A DNA stretch of 64,000 nt, from positions 1 through 64,000 of the forward strand of contig PBKC01000007.1 of NCBI GenBank assembly GCA_002721365.1, in the 5' to 3' direction. The notes beneath the pieces were generated by a model that ran no database searches, was not told where the DNA came from, and worked only from the letters and a program-made list of their open reading frames with translations. The stretch is from Rhodospirillaceae bacterium (lineage in GTDB: Bacteria; Pseudomonadota; Alphaproteobacteria; GCA-2721365). Position numbers and translations under genes: made by a program. Below, in pieces: positions 1-8,547 of the stretch. How positions within the stretch are numbered: position 1 is the stretch's first letter; every line of letters starts with the position of its first letter.

Positions 1-12
1 CCGTCGCGTATC

Positions 13-55
13 CCACCGCCCCTAACCCCTCCCCCCTCAAGGGCGGAGGGGGATT
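13..55. repeat. GC-rich dispersed intergenic repeat, copy 1
   Basis: A C-rich arm, a short CTCAAGGGC-like centre and a GGCGGAGGGGGA arm form an imperfect palindrome. A near-identical copy in the same orientation lies at 1271-1313, on the other side of the first gene. It looks like a small non-coding dispersed repeat rather than part of a gene. Confidence 0.5.
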
Positions 56-69
56 TTGTGGCGACGCTG

Positions 70-121
70 CACCTTCCCCCTCTCCACCCCATTGGGGAGG
101 AGAGGGCCGGGGTGAGGTGGG
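70..121. repeat. GC-rich intergenic palindrome upstream of the dehydratase gene
   Basis: CCCTCTCC and GGAGAGGG arms flank CCCCATTGGGG, giving a nested hairpin. It sits in the leader before the gene starting at 211. The base composition matches the other short repeats around this gene. No coding signal is seen. Confidence 0.4.
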
Positions 122-210
122 GAACGCGACGGCCCGAAAGCCACTCTCACCTGCTTGCCAGCCGCCGCCCGCGTTGCGATCTTTCGCCTCCAACCGGGGA
201 GGACGGCGCC

Positions 211-1164
211 ATGAACAGCGCAGTGACGATCGACGACATCGAAGCCGCGCGGGAGCGTATCGCCGGCGCCGTGCGAAGGACGCCGGTGCTCCGCGCCGCG
301 CCGATGCGCGCGCCCGCCATCAATGGCGGCGACCTGTGGTTCAAGCTCGAATGCCTGCAGATCACCGGCTCGTTCAAGGCCCGCGGCGCGGTGAACAAGC
401 TGCGGACTCTCACCGACGCCGAAGCCGACCGCGGCCTCGTCACCGCCTCCAGCGGCAACCACGCCAAGGGCGTCGCCTATGCGGGATGGATCGGCGGTCT
501 GCCCGCCCGCATTTACCTCCCTGAAGGGACGCCCGCTGACAAGCTCGACGCGCTGGCCGCCTGGGGTGCGGAAGCGATCGTCCACGGCCCCGTCTGGGAT
601 GAGGCCAATGCCGCCGCCCTGGCCGATGCCGAGAAGAACGGTCTGGTCTATTTCCATCCCTTCGCCGACCCGGTTGTGGTGGCGGGCCAGGGAACCATCG
701 GTCTCGAGATCCTCGACGACCTGCCGCGGGTCGACACAGTCGTCGTCGCCATCGGCGGCGGCGGCCTGTCGGCAGGGGTGGCGTTGGCGGTGAAGGCGCT
801 GAAGCCCGACGTCCGCGTGGTCGGCGTCGAGCCGGTCGGCGCGCCGACGCTATACGAGAGCCTGAAGGCGCAGGACGTGATCGAGCTTCCCGCCATCACC
901 ACCATCGTCGGCACCTTGGCGCCCCGCCGGAGCGACCGGCTGAACTACGACATCATCGCCGCGACCGTCGACGAGATCGTCCTGGTCGACGACGAGGAGA
1001 TGCGCGCCGCCGCCCGCTGGCTGTGGCGGGAGATGAACATCGCCGCCGAGTTATCGGGCGCGGCGACCACCGCCGCCCTCCTCAACGGACGCATCGCCCT
1101 GGCGCCCGAGGAACGCGTCTGCGCCATCGTCTGCGGCGCCGGCACCGACGGCATCGGCGGATAG
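211..1164 (+). CDS. Threonine/serine dehydratase family PLP enzyme
   Basis: A 317-residue fold-type II PLP enzyme of the serine/threonine ammonia-lyase family, cytosolic, expected to deaminate L-threonine or L-serine to a 2-oxo acid plus ammonia. The PLP lysine is K56 in the motif SFKARGA. A substrate-binding SSGNH segment lies at 80-84 and the phosphate-binding glycine loop GGGG at 182-185. There is no C-terminal ACT domain, so it resembles the short catabolic type rather than feedback-controlled IlvA. The ATG at 211 follows GGGGAGGA at a good distance. The frame is open further upstream, but there it crosses a repeat. A racemase or hydroxyaspartate dehydratase role cannot be excluded within this family. 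Confidence 0.85.
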   Translation: MNSAVTIDDIEAARERIAGAVRRTPVLRAAPMRAPAINGGDLWFKLECLQITGSFKARGAVNKLRTLTDAEADRGLVTASSGNHAKGVAYAGWIGGLPARIYLPEGTPADKLDALAAWGAEAIVHGPVWDEANAAALADAEKNGLVYFHPFADPVVVAGQGTIGLEILDDLPRVDTVVVAIGGGGLSAGVALAVKALKPDVRVVGVEPVGAPTLYESLKAQDVIELPAITTIVGTLAPRRSDRLNYDIIAATVDEIVLVDDEEMRAAARWLWREMNIAAELSGAATTAALLNGRIALAPEERVCAIVCGAGTDGIGG

Positions 1165-1180
1165 CCGCGCCACTCCCCTT

Positions 1181-1313
1181 CTCCTCCCGGGAAGAGAAGG
1201 GGTCGGGGGATGAGGAGGGGTCGGCGGAACGACCGGGCGCCGTTATCGCCCGCTCCCTTCTACTGAAGACCCACCGCCCCTCACCCCTCCCCCCGCAAGC
1301 GGGCGGAGGGGGA
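1181..1313. repeat. Cluster of GC-rich intergenic palindromes, including a second copy of the 13-55 repeat
   Basis: A hairpin with CCCCTTCT and AGAAGGGG arms lies at about 1184-1211, just after the dehydratase stop, with no T-run. A second unit at 1271-1313 repeats the 13-55 sequence almost exactly. The region to the next start at 1450 holds no convincing gene. Confidence 0.45.
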
Positions 1314-1449
1314 CGGCAGGGCCGGCTCAGGTGACAACCGGCGCGTGCGCATGTCTTCATGCTTCACCGACACCACACCGATCGCCGCCCATGCGTTTTT
1401 CGTCCAGCCGGCGTACCCTGCGAGCAACGAGAAAAGACGGGAGGTCCCT

Positions 1450-2475
1450 ATGCAGCCCTTCACCGATTCCGCGCCCATCCTCGACGACCCGGCGGCCTTG
1501 CGTGAGCGGATGGCCGAGGACGGCTACCTGTTCGTCAAAGGCTTGCTGCCGCGCGAGACGGTCGCCGCAGTGCGGGCCCAGGCCCTCGGGATCGCGGCGG
1601 AGGAAGGCTGGCTCTGCGCCGGTACGGCCATCGAGGACGGCATCGCCGAGACCGCCGCCGCCTGCGTCGATCCGCAGGAGCCGTTCCTCAAGGTTCTCCG
1701 GCGCCTCTACAAGCTCGAAGACCTGCATGCGCTCAAGCACCACCCGCACGTGACCGGCGTGATGGCGGCACTGCTGGAGGACGAGGTGCTGGTCCATCCG
1801 ATGCTGATCTCGCGGAACATCTTTCCGCAGCGCCCTGAATTCACCACCCCGCCGCATCAGGACTATCCCCACATTCAGGGCAGCGCCGAGACCTACACCG
1901 CCTGGATCCCGCTCTGCGACTGCCCGGCGGAGATGGGGGGCCTGGCGATCGCCCGCGGCTCCCACCGGGACGGCGTCCGCGACTTCGTGGTCTCGACCGG
2001 GGCGGGCAGCATCGCCGTCACCGACCCCCTGACCGGCCGCTGGGTCAACGGGCCGTTCGCCATGGGCGACGCGGTCATCTTTCACAGCATGACCGTGCAT
2101 ACCGGCATCGCCAATCTTTCGGACCGCCTGCGCCAGTCGATCGACGCCCGCTTCTCCCGTGCCTCCGAGCCGGTGATGGAGATCTGCGTCCGCCCCTATG
2201 CCGACATCATGACCTGGGAGCAGGTCTACGAGGGCTGGCGCCGGCCGGAGCTGCAGTATTATTGGGAGCGGCAGAACGTCCGCGTCGTCCCGATGGACAT
2301 GCAGTACTACGAGCGCCGCGACAGCATGGCCTTCGAGATGGCGGAGAAGGGCGACGAGACCGCACGGCCCGCCCTGATGCGCGTCATCCAGCGCGACAAG
2401 GACGCCGCCAAGCGCGAGCGCGCCCAGGCGCTGATCGCACGGCTGGACGAAGCGAGGGCGGCGGCGGCCGGATAG
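1450..2475 (+). CDS. Phytanoyl-CoA dioxygenase (PhyH) family Fe(II)/2-oxoglutarate oxygenase
   Basis: A 341-residue member of the PhyH family of non-haem iron, 2-oxoglutarate-dependent oxygenases, presumably hydroxylating a small acyl or alkyl substrate in the cytosol. The facial triad is visible as H136 and D138 (HQD) and the distal H217 in the segment MTVHTG. R228, 11 residues later, is positioned to bind 2-oxoglutarate. The C-terminal 60 residues are charged and alpha-helical. The ATG at 1450 was chosen because GGGAGG lies just upstream and the PhyH fold begins a few residues in; the open frame reaches back to 1345 without family-like sequence. The substrate is unknown and neighbours give no pathway clue. 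Confidence 0.8.
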   Translation: MQPFTDSAPILDDPAALRERMAEDGYLFVKGLLPRETVAAVRAQALGIAAEEGWLCAGTAIEDGIAETAAACVDPQEPFLKVLRRLYKLEDLHALKHHPHVTGVMAALLEDEVLVHPMLISRNIFPQRPEFTTPPHQDYPHIQGSAETYTAWIPLCDCPAEMGGLAIARGSHRDGVRDFVVSTGAGSIAVTDPLTGRWVNGPFAMGDAVIFHSMTVHTGIANLSDRLRQSIDARFSRASEPVMEICVRPYADIMTWEQVYEGWRRPELQYYWERQNVRVVPMDMQYYERRDSMAFEMAEKGDETARPALMRVIQRDKDAAKRERAQALIARLDEARAAAAG

Positions 2476-2481
2476 CCGCCG

Positions 2482-4275
2482 TCAGGTGAAGCGGGAGAAG
2501 ATGGTCCCCTTCGACGCTTCCTTCACCGACTGCCAGAGGATGCCGGCCGCATCCTCGTCGCCCTTCATCAGCGCCTTGGCGTAGGCCTTCATCTGGCTGC
2601 CGGTGACGTGGGGCGGCAGCGGCGGGACGTCCGGATCGGTGACGAAGTCGAGGACGAACGGACGGTCGGCCGCGAGCGCCCGGTCCCAGGCGTCGCCGAC
2701 CACCTCCGGGTCGGTGACGCGGATGCCGTCGAGCCCGACCATGCGCGCGAAGCCGGCATAGTCGAAATCCATCAGGTCCTGCGAGGCCGCCCATTTCGGG
2801 TCGCCGCTCAGCACCCGCTGCTCCCACGTCACCTGGTTGAGGTCGCGGTTGTTGAGCACCATGATCACCAGCCGCGGATCGGACCAGCGCTCGTAGTACT
2901 TCGCCGCCGTGATCAGGGCGTTGATCCCCAGCATCTGCATGGCGCCGTCGCCCATCAGCGCGAAGGCGACGCGCTCCGGATAGCAGAACTTGGCGGCGAG
3001 CGCATAGGGCACGCCCGGGCACATCGTGGCCAGCGTGCCCGAAAGGGTCGCCTTCATGCCCCGGCGGACCTTGATGTTGCGGGCGAACCAGTTGGCGACG
3101 CTGCCTGAATCGGCGGCGATGATCGCGTCGTCGGGAAGACGCGGCGACAGCTCCCAGAGCACGCGCTCGGGATTGATGGGGTCGGCGGGGCTCATCGAGC
3201 GTTCCTCGACGATGCGCCACCATTCCGCGACGTTCTCCTCGATCTCGTGCCGCCACGCCCGGTCCTGCTTGCGTTCGAGGAGGGGGATCAGCGCCTCGAG
3301 GGTCGCCGCGCTGTCGCCGACCAGGTTCACTTCCATCGGATAGCGGAGCGACATCATTCCGGGGTCGATATCGATCTGCACGCCGCGCGCCTGTCCCGGC
3401 TTCGGCAGGTATTCGGCATAGGGGAAGCCCGAGCCCACCATCAGGAGGGTATCGCAGGCCATCATCATGTCGTAGCTCGGCCGCGTGCCGAGCAGCCCGC
3501 TCTGGCCGGTGACGAAGGGCAGGTCGTCGGGCACGGCGGCCCGCCCGAGCAGCGCCTTGGCGATGCCGGCGCCGAGGATCTCGGCGACTTCGATCACCGC
3601 GTCGGTCGCGCCCAGGGCGCCGGCGCCGACGAACATCCCGACCTTCTCGCCCGCGTTCAGGACCTCGGCGGCGCGGGCGATCTCCGCCTGGGGCGCCGGA
3701 CCCAGCGGGCGCGCATGGCCGACACCCGACTGGATCGAGCCGAAGGCATGCGGCGGCTCCGGCACGGCATCCGCTTCCTGGATGTCGTCGGGGACGATCA
3801 GGCAGGTCACCGTGCGCTCGGCGGCGGCGATCCGCATCGCCCGATCGACCAGATGGCGCATCTGCGACGGGTCGGTGACCATGTGCACGAAGGCTCCGGC
3901 GACGTCCTTGAACAGCGACGGCAGATCGACCTCCTGCTGATAGCTGCCGCCGAGGGACATGCGCTTCTTCTGGCCGACGATGGCGACCACCGGCTGGTGG
4001 TCGAGCCGCGCGTCGTAGAGTCCGTTGAGCAGATGGATCGCGCCGGGGCCGGAGGTCGCCAGGCAGACGCCGGGCTCGCCGGTGAACTTGGCATGGGCGC
4101 AAGCCATGAAGGCGGAGACTTCCTCATGCGCCGACTGAACGAACTCGAACCTGTCCTCGGCCCGGTTGAGCGCGCCGAGGATCCCGTTGATGCCGTCGCC
4201 CGGGAAGCCGTAGATGCGCTTCACGCCCCAGGCTTCGAGACGATCGAGAAGAAAATCGGCGGCCGTCGCGGCCAT
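2482..4275 (-). CDS. Thiamine diphosphate enzyme, pyruvate oxidase / pyruvate dehydrogenase (quinone)-like
   Basis: A 597-residue ThDP-dependent enzyme with the three-domain layout of pyruvate oxidase and acetolactate synthase. The N-terminal pyrimidine-binding domain carries the catalytic glutamate, E51 in AHEEVSAFMA. A central domain follows. The C-terminal domain has the GDGAMQML diphosphate/metal motif near residue 438, with the NN pair about 30 residues later. The sequence looks closest to the general stress or poxB-like group rather than to anabolic acetolactate synthase, and no small regulatory subunit is adjacent. The ATG at 4275 follows AGGAGG; the frame stays open further upstream across the divergent intergenic region, but without family sequence. 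Substrate and electron acceptor are inferred. Confidence 0.82.
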   Translation of the reverse strand: MAATAADFLLDRLEAWGVKRIYGFPGDGINGILGALNRAEDRFEFVQSAHEEVSAFMACAHAKFTGEPGVCLATSGPGAIHLLNGLYDARLDHQPVVAIVGQKKRMSLGGSYQQEVDLPSLFKDVAGAFVHMVTDPSQMRHLVDRAMRIAAAERTVTCLIVPDDIQEADAVPEPPHAFGSIQSGVGHARPLGPAPQAEIARAAEVLNAGEKVGMFVGAGALGATDAVIEVAEILGAGIAKALLGRAAVPDDLPFVTGQSGLLGTRPSYDMMMACDTLLMVGSGFPYAEYLPKPGQARGVQIDIDPGMMSLRYPMEVNLVGDSAATLEALIPLLERKQDRAWRHEIEENVAEWWRIVEERSMSPADPINPERVLWELSPRLPDDAIIAADSGSVANWFARNIKVRRGMKATLSGTLATMCPGVPYALAAKFCYPERVAFALMGDGAMQMLGINALITAAKYYERWSDPRLVIMVLNNRDLNQVTWEQRVLSGDPKWAASQDLMDFDYAGFARMVGLDGIRVTDPEVVGDAWDRALAADRPFVLDFVTDPDVPPLPPHVTGSQMKAYAKALMKGDEDAAGILWQSVKEASKGTIFSRFT

Positions 4276-4452
4276 CGCTGCCTCCTGTCCGCCGTGTTGG
4301 TGTCTCTTCGTCAACACCCCCGCAGGCTTACCGTTCCTGCCGGCGGAGCGACCCTTTCGCGACCCCGACGCGTTGAAGCTGGGGAAGCGGGCGGCCGGTG
4401 CGCAAGGCAAAGCGCCGGCCGTTCCGTGCATGACACCGTGAAGGAGGCGCCC

Positions 4453-5121
4453 GTGATATCCACCGTCCGGAGCTTTCTCGACCATTGGCTGGTGGTCGGC
4501 CTGTGGGCGGCTGTCGCCCCGGTCTGCGTCGCCGTGCTGTGGCGCGACCTGCAACGGCGCAACCCAGAGATCATGACCCTGATGCGTGCGGTGTGGCTGT
4601 TCACCGTCGCCTATTCGGGACCGTTCGGCCTGTGGCTCTACTGGAGCACCGGCCGCAAGCAGATTCCCCGCGACAGCGTCTGGCGCCGCGGCGGCCGGTC
4701 GGTCGCGCATTGCTATGCCGGCTGCGGCATGGGCGAGATCACCGGCGTCTTCGTGACCGTCGGCCTTCTCTCCCTCGGGAACTGGTGGGTGGCGGGCGTC
4801 ACCTTCGCCCTCGCCTACGTGGCGGGCTTCGCCCTGACCATAGGACCGTTGATGCAGGAAGGCGTCGGCTTCCACCAGGCCATGATCGACGCCCTGGCGT
4901 CCGAGACCGCCTCGATCACCGTCATGGAGGTCGTCGCCATCGGCGTCGATCTGCTGCTGGCGCGCAATGCGACGATGGCGGACCCGATCTTCTGGTCGTC
5001 CCTCGTCGTGTCGCTGTCCTGCGGCCTGATCGCCGCCTATCCGGTGAACGTGCTGCTGATCCGCTGGGGCATCAAGGAAGGCATGCACGACCCGCGGGAG
5101 ATGGCGGAGGGCCACGGCTGA
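4453..5121 (+). CDS. DUF4396 domain-containing membrane protein
   Basis: A 222-residue inner-membrane protein with five or six hydrophobic segments. The DUF4396 hallmark is clear: a HCYAGCGMGEITG stretch at about 85-97, with spaced His and Cys that could bind a metal. The function of this family is not established; members are sometimes annotated as copper-oxidase-like without proof. The start is GTG at 4453, because AAGGAGG lies six bases upstream and the membrane protein begins directly. The open frame extends far upstream over the antisense ThDP gene and that part is spurious. It is divergent from the ThDP gene, with a 177-bp gap. Confidence 0.8.
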   Translation: MISTVRSFLDHWLVVGLWAAVAPVCVAVLWRDLQRRNPEIMTLMRAVWLFTVAYSGPFGLWLYWSTGRKQIPRDSVWRRGGRSVAHCYAGCGMGEITGVFVTVGLLSLGNWWVAGVTFALAYVAGFALTIGPLMQEGVGFHQAMIDALASETASITVMEVVAIGVDLLLARNATMADPIFWSSLVVSLSCGLIAAYPVNVLLIRWGIKEGMHDPREMAEGHG

Positions 5122-5220
5122 ACCGGCCTGCGGACGGGCCCGGCCTCCGCAACGAAGAAGGGGTACCCGCGAACGATAGCGGTAGCGTAGCACCGGGCCG
5201 CTGTAGCACCATCGGCAGGC

Positions 5221-5754
5221 ATGTCCCGCGTCGAGAACATCTACGTCGTCACCAAGCGGCTGATCGTCATGACCGCCCTCGCCCTGGCGGCGGCGACGGC
5301 GATCTTTGCGGTCAGCCTGCTCCTCGGCGAGCGGCTGATGCTGACCCATCTCGCCTTCACCTGCGGGATCATCGGCGGGTTCGTCAGCATCCAGCAGCGG
5401 CTGAAGACGGTGTCCGACGATGAACTGGCGCTGCTCGCCCGCTCCTGGTTCCAGATCGTGCTGATCCCGATCTTCGGCGGCGTCTTCGCGCTGGTGCTCT
5501 ACTGCCTGTTCCTGTCAGGCATTATCTCGGGGCACATCTTCCCGCAGTTCACCATGCCCGACCCGCCCGCCGGCGGCCCCGACACCCAATTCATGATCGA
5601 CGTGCTGATGAAGACCTATCCCAGCACCGGCCCCGACGTCGCCAAGCTGCTGTTCTGGTCCTTCGTCGCGGGTTTCTCGGAGCGCTTCGTCCCGCAGATC
5701 GTGACGCGGGTGTCGTCGAGTGTGGAGGAAAGGAAATCCAAAGACGGGCCATAG
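5221..5754 (+). CDS. Hypothetical inner-membrane protein
   Basis: A 177-residue protein with hydrophobic segments near residues 12-32, 38-56, 78-100 and 130-150. A conserved-looking FWSFVAGFSERFVP motif near the end precedes a charged tail. I do not recognise a named family. Base composition matches the chromosome. It is the last chromosomal gene before the integrated element, whose left boundary lies 81 bp after the stop. A weak GGCGGC/GCCGCC hairpin at 5791-5808 may end its transcript. Confidence 0.65.
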   Translation: MSRVENIYVVTKRLIVMTALALAAATAIFAVSLLLGERLMLTHLAFTCGIIGGFVSIQQRLKTVSDDELALLARSWFQIVLIPIFGGVFALVLYCLFLSGIISGHIFPQFTMPDPPAGGPDTQFMIDVLMKTYPSTGPDVAKLLFWSFVAGFSERFVPQIVTRVSSSVEERKSKDGP

Positions 5755-5835
5755 GCCGATCGACACCGAAAGCGGACCCGAAACGTAACAGGCGGCATGT
5801 TCGCCGCCCATTTCACATCGGAACTCTCAAAAAGC

Positions 5836-5882
5836 TGGTGCCGAAGCGCGGATTTGAACCGCGGACCTACTGATTACGAATC
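5836..5882 (-). repeat. attL: 47-bp 3' fragment of tRNA-Thr(CGT)
   Basis: Identical over 47 bp to the 3' part of the intact tRNA-Thr gene at the other end of the element. The match stops at 5882, where the tRNA sequence is replaced by unrelated DNA. This is the displaced original 3' end left by site-specific integration, not a working tRNA gene. Confidence 0.92.
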
Positions 5883-5908
5883 TGCGAGGCATCATTGCCG
5901 CAGGTATA

Positions 5909-6038
5909 TGTCCGTCGACATTGATTGAAAAACCGCTGAATTCCCTTGCTTGTTGAGAGCGACCCGCTGACATTAGTTGCTGTCGATTGACGGACACGGA
6001 ACCTAAATCGACGGACACAGCGGACACGGAGCGGACAC
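5909..6038. other. Probable integrase arm-type binding sites
   Basis: GACGGACAC occurs at 5989-5997 and 6010-6018, the shorter GCGGACAC at 6020-6027 and 6031-6038, and an inverted GACGGACA at 5909-5916. All lie between the att core and the integrase start. Another GACGGACAC lies near the opposite end at 16756-16764. In the excised circle these would flank the core on both sides, as arm sites do. The integrase start codon directly follows the last copy, so binding there could also repress int. Confidence 0.5.
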
Positions 6039-6039
6039 G

Positions 6040-7284
6040 ATGGCGACCACCGGCAGAATCACCGCGCAGGCCATCAAGGCGATGACGGCACCGGCGCGCG
6101 GCAATACGGTGCATTGGGACAGCGAGACAACGGGGCTTGGCGCGCGCATCACCGCAGCCGGCAAGGTCGCGTTCGTACTGCGCTATGTCATCAACGGACG
6201 CGAGCGGCGCATGACACTCGGCGGCTGGCCGGAGCTCACCGTGTCTGCCGCGCGCGAAATGGCGCTCCGGCTCAAGGGCGAAATCGCACGCGGCGTCGAT
6301 CCGCTAGAACGGCGTGAATCCGACCGCACCGCGCCCGACGTCCGCCAGCTTTGCAAGGACTACCTCACGCGGCACGCGGAGCGCCACAAGCGGGCGGGGA
6401 GCATCCGCGACGATCGCTCGATGATTGAACGTGAAATCCTCCCTGGGATCGGCCGGCGCCGTGTCCTAGACGTCACCCGCCGCGACATCGAGGACATCCA
6501 CGCAAAGTTGAAATCCACGCCCTACAGGGCGAACCGTGTGCTCGCCCTGCTGTCCAAGATGTTCGCTATGGCCGTGAGGTGGGGCTGGCGAAGCGACAAT
6601 CCGGTGATCGGGATCGATCGCTACCCAGAGGAGAAGCGTGATCGCTGGCTGTCGACCGACGAAATGGCGCGGCTGGCTGCGGGCCTCGACGCCTACGGAG
6701 ACCAGCGGGTCGCGAACGCGATCCGACTTCTGCTGCTGACCGGCGCCCGCAAGAGCGAAGTTCTGAACTTGGAATGGGATCATCTCGATTTCGCCCGCGG
6801 CGTCTGGTCGAAGCCGTCGAGCCACACGAAGCAGAAGCGCGCAGAGCATGTGCCTTTGTCGGCGCCTGCGATCGCGCTGCTATCGGAGATCCGGGCGGAG
6901 GCCGACAGACTGGCGGAGGAACTTGGGGAAGCCTACACGCCGTCACCGTTCGTGTTCCCCGGCGACAAGGAGGGCAGGCCCCTCCAAGACATCAAGAAGG
7001 GCTGGAAATCCATCTGCAAGGCCGCTGGGATCGAAAACGCTCGCCTTCACGATCTGCGGCACACCTTCGCCTCGCATCTCGTCTCAGGCGGCCTGGCGCT
7101 GCCGATCGTCGGGCGATTGCTCGGTCACACCCAGCCGCAGACGACGGCGCGCTATGCACACCTTGCGGACGATCCGCTACGGGAGGCCGCGGGGCGCATC
7201 GGCGCGCTGTACGATGCGGCGCGAGGGGCGCGGACAAGCGCTGAAGTGATGCCGCTGAAGGGTCCGCTCAAGGGAGCGATGTGA
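6040..7284 (+). CDS. int: Tyrosine recombinase integrase
   Basis: A 414-residue phage/island integrase. The N-terminal DUF4102-type arm-binding domain (about residues 1-90) is followed by a SAM-like core-binding domain (about 100-185) and the catalytic domain. Catalytic residues can be read as R237 (TGARKSEV), a lysine near 267 (HTKQKR), H337 and R340 (HDLRH), H363 (GHTQ) and the nucleophile Y372 (ARYAHL). It is expected to recombine the 47-bp tRNA-Thr core. The gene begins 157 bp inside attL, directly after a set of repeats that probably bind it. Its stop overlaps the next start (ATGTGATG), indicating coupled translation. Confidence 0.95.
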   Translation: MATTGRITAQAIKAMTAPARGNTVHWDSETTGLGARITAAGKVAFVLRYVINGRERRMTLGGWPELTVSAAREMALRLKGEIARGVDPLERRESDRTAPDVRQLCKDYLTRHAERHKRAGSIRDDRSMIEREILPGIGRRRVLDVTRRDIEDIHAKLKSTPYRANRVLALLSKMFAMAVRWGWRSDNPVIGIDRYPEEKRDRWLSTDEMARLAAGLDAYGDQRVANAIRLLLLTGARKSEVLNLEWDHLDFARGVWSKPSSHTKQKRAEHVPLSAPAIALLSEIRAEADRLAEELGEAYTPSPFVFPGDKEGRPLQDIKKGWKSICKAAGIENARLHDLRHTFASHLVSGGLALPIVGRLLGHTQPQTTARYAHLADDPLREAAGRIGALYDAARGARTSAEVMPLKGPLKGAM

Positions 7285-7751
7285 TGGCTCGGAGGCGCCG
7301 ACTCTTACCACGAATTCGACCCTTCCTTGTGGAAAGGGTCGGGCTGCTAGCCTGCAGGGTAAGGGACATTCGGGATATAGACGGGCTATTCAAAACAGGT
7401 GCAGAGCCGCCCAAAATTGTCAAGCGACGCAGGGCATTCATTGAGGAGATGGGTGAGTTCGACCTCCCTGGAATTCAGAAAGCGCTTCACCAGAAAAGAA
7501 ACGCCTTGAAGGCCTTTCCGAGCGGAGTTAAGGAGAATGAAGAATTTGATGCCATCTCTGCCATAAGCAGAGAGCTTCGATGCATGGAACAAAGACGGGA
7601 GCGAAGTAGACGCCAGTTCACTACGATTCTTTTATTCGTAATAACAATGAGCGTTACTGCCATCGCGGCTCGCATACTGGTGGGTCCCTCACTACCTGGA
7701 TCAACCCCAACTGGCCGAACCGGCCGGCTTGGGCGCCCAAGCAGCAGATGA
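7284..7751 (+). CDS. Hypothetical protein with one membrane segment, coupled to integrase
   Basis: About 155 residues. The start is ATG at 7284, or GTG at 7281 in the same frame, overlapping the integrase stop. It has an arginine-rich start and a charged central region that is probably helical. A hydrophobic stretch (TILLFVITMSVTAIAARIL) lies near residues 113-133, followed by a short polar tail. I do not recognise a family. The 4-bp type overlap with int suggests co-expression and perhaps a role in excision control or superinfection. Its moderate GC content is lower than that of the flanking chromosome. Confidence 0.55.
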   Translation: MARRRRLLPRIRPFLVERVGLLACRVRDIRDIDGLFKTGAEPPKIVKRRRAFIEEMGEFDLPGIQKALHQKRNALKAFPSGVKENEEFDAISAISRELRCMEQRRERSRRQFTTILLFVITMSVTAIAARILVGPSLPGSTPTGRTGRLGRPSSR

Positions 7752-7865
7752 CGTTCCATTCGGTCATTGTTCGCCTTGATAGTTGGTACTGCTAGGCCCT
7801 TGCCTTGATTTCCCGGCACCAGGTCAAATTCAGAGGGGCGTCGCCCCGCGCGTCCTATATCGTGT

Positions 7866-8474
7866 TCACCGAACAATGCTCGAAGACGATTTGGGTACGC
7901 TGAACAACCGCGTTCTGCCGTAGGAAATCTCCCGTCTGCCTGCCTTGTCTTCGCCCGTCAGCCCGGCCGTCAGATTCCCCAGGGTCGCCGTGAAGGGGTC
8001 GAAAGCCGGCGTCGCCGACAGCGCCTGAACCCGGTTGACGGCGCCGCTGGCGGCGGCCTCCGGGTCGGACGTGGCGTTCAGGATCGAGATCAGGTCCGCC
8101 CGCTGGCGCTCGACATCGGTGCGCGCCTGATTGGCGTAGTCGAGACCACGGGACTCGATCTGCCGGCGCGCCCGATCCTCGGCCGCGCGGAAATCGGCGA
8201 AGCGCTCGGCTCCCGTCGAGGAATTCAGGTTGCCGCCACGGGAGAGCGCAAAGATGAGCTGCTTGCGGGTGTCGGCGAGCTGGTCATCGAGTTGGGGGGT
8301 GGCGAAATCCGTGTACGCCTTTGCGCGATCCGCAAAGAACTGGTCGTCGAACCGGCCGAACGTGTCGTCGATGTTGGCAATGCCCTGCCGGATGCGCGCC
8401 TGACGCGCTTCCTCACGGGCGCGCGCCTCTGCCGCCCCGTTGTCGCCTCCACCACCTCCACCAACAAAGCACAT
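7866..8474 (-). CDS. Podophage virion/ejection-type structural protein
   Basis: A 202-residue protein starting Met-Cys followed by a glycine run. A helical region reads ...GIANIDDTFGRFDDQFF, then TPQLDDQLADTRKQL and FALSRGGNLNSS. From memory this pattern (Y/F..PQLDDQ, FAL.R.G.L.SS) is common in a structural gene of T7/N4-like podophages beside the internal virion protein genes. Residues 100-150 look coiled-coil. The ATG at 8474 follows AGAAGGA; an earlier in-frame start at 8513 lacks one. It is the last gene of the element's minus-strand operon, 73 bp after the gp14-like gene. The family call is recalled, not searched. Confidence 0.6.
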   Translation of the reverse strand: MCFVGGGGGGDNGAAEARAREEARQARIRQGIANIDDTFGRFDDQFFADRAKAYTDFATPQLDDQLADTRKQLIFALSRGGNLNSSTGAERFADFRAAEDRARRQIESRGLDYANQARTDVERQRADLISILNATSDPEAAASGAVNRVQALSATPAFDPFTATLGNLTAGLTGEDKAGRREISYGRTRLFSVPKSSSSIVR

Positions 8475-8547
8475 GGCTCTGATCCTTCTGTAACCTGTTG
8501 AACTAGGCAGCAATATTTGTGCTGGTGAGTAGTCCGGCCGAACGCGA

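Noticed and set aside
4276..5349. Long N-terminal extension of the ThDP enzyme on the minus strand
   Set aside because: The extension runs antisense over the DUF4396 gene, is low complexity and lacks family sequence; a strong ribosome site marks the start at 4275.
5836..5882. Second tRNA-Thr gene
   Set aside because: Only the 3' 47 nt are present; the 5' acceptor and D-arm are missing. It is an att fragment.
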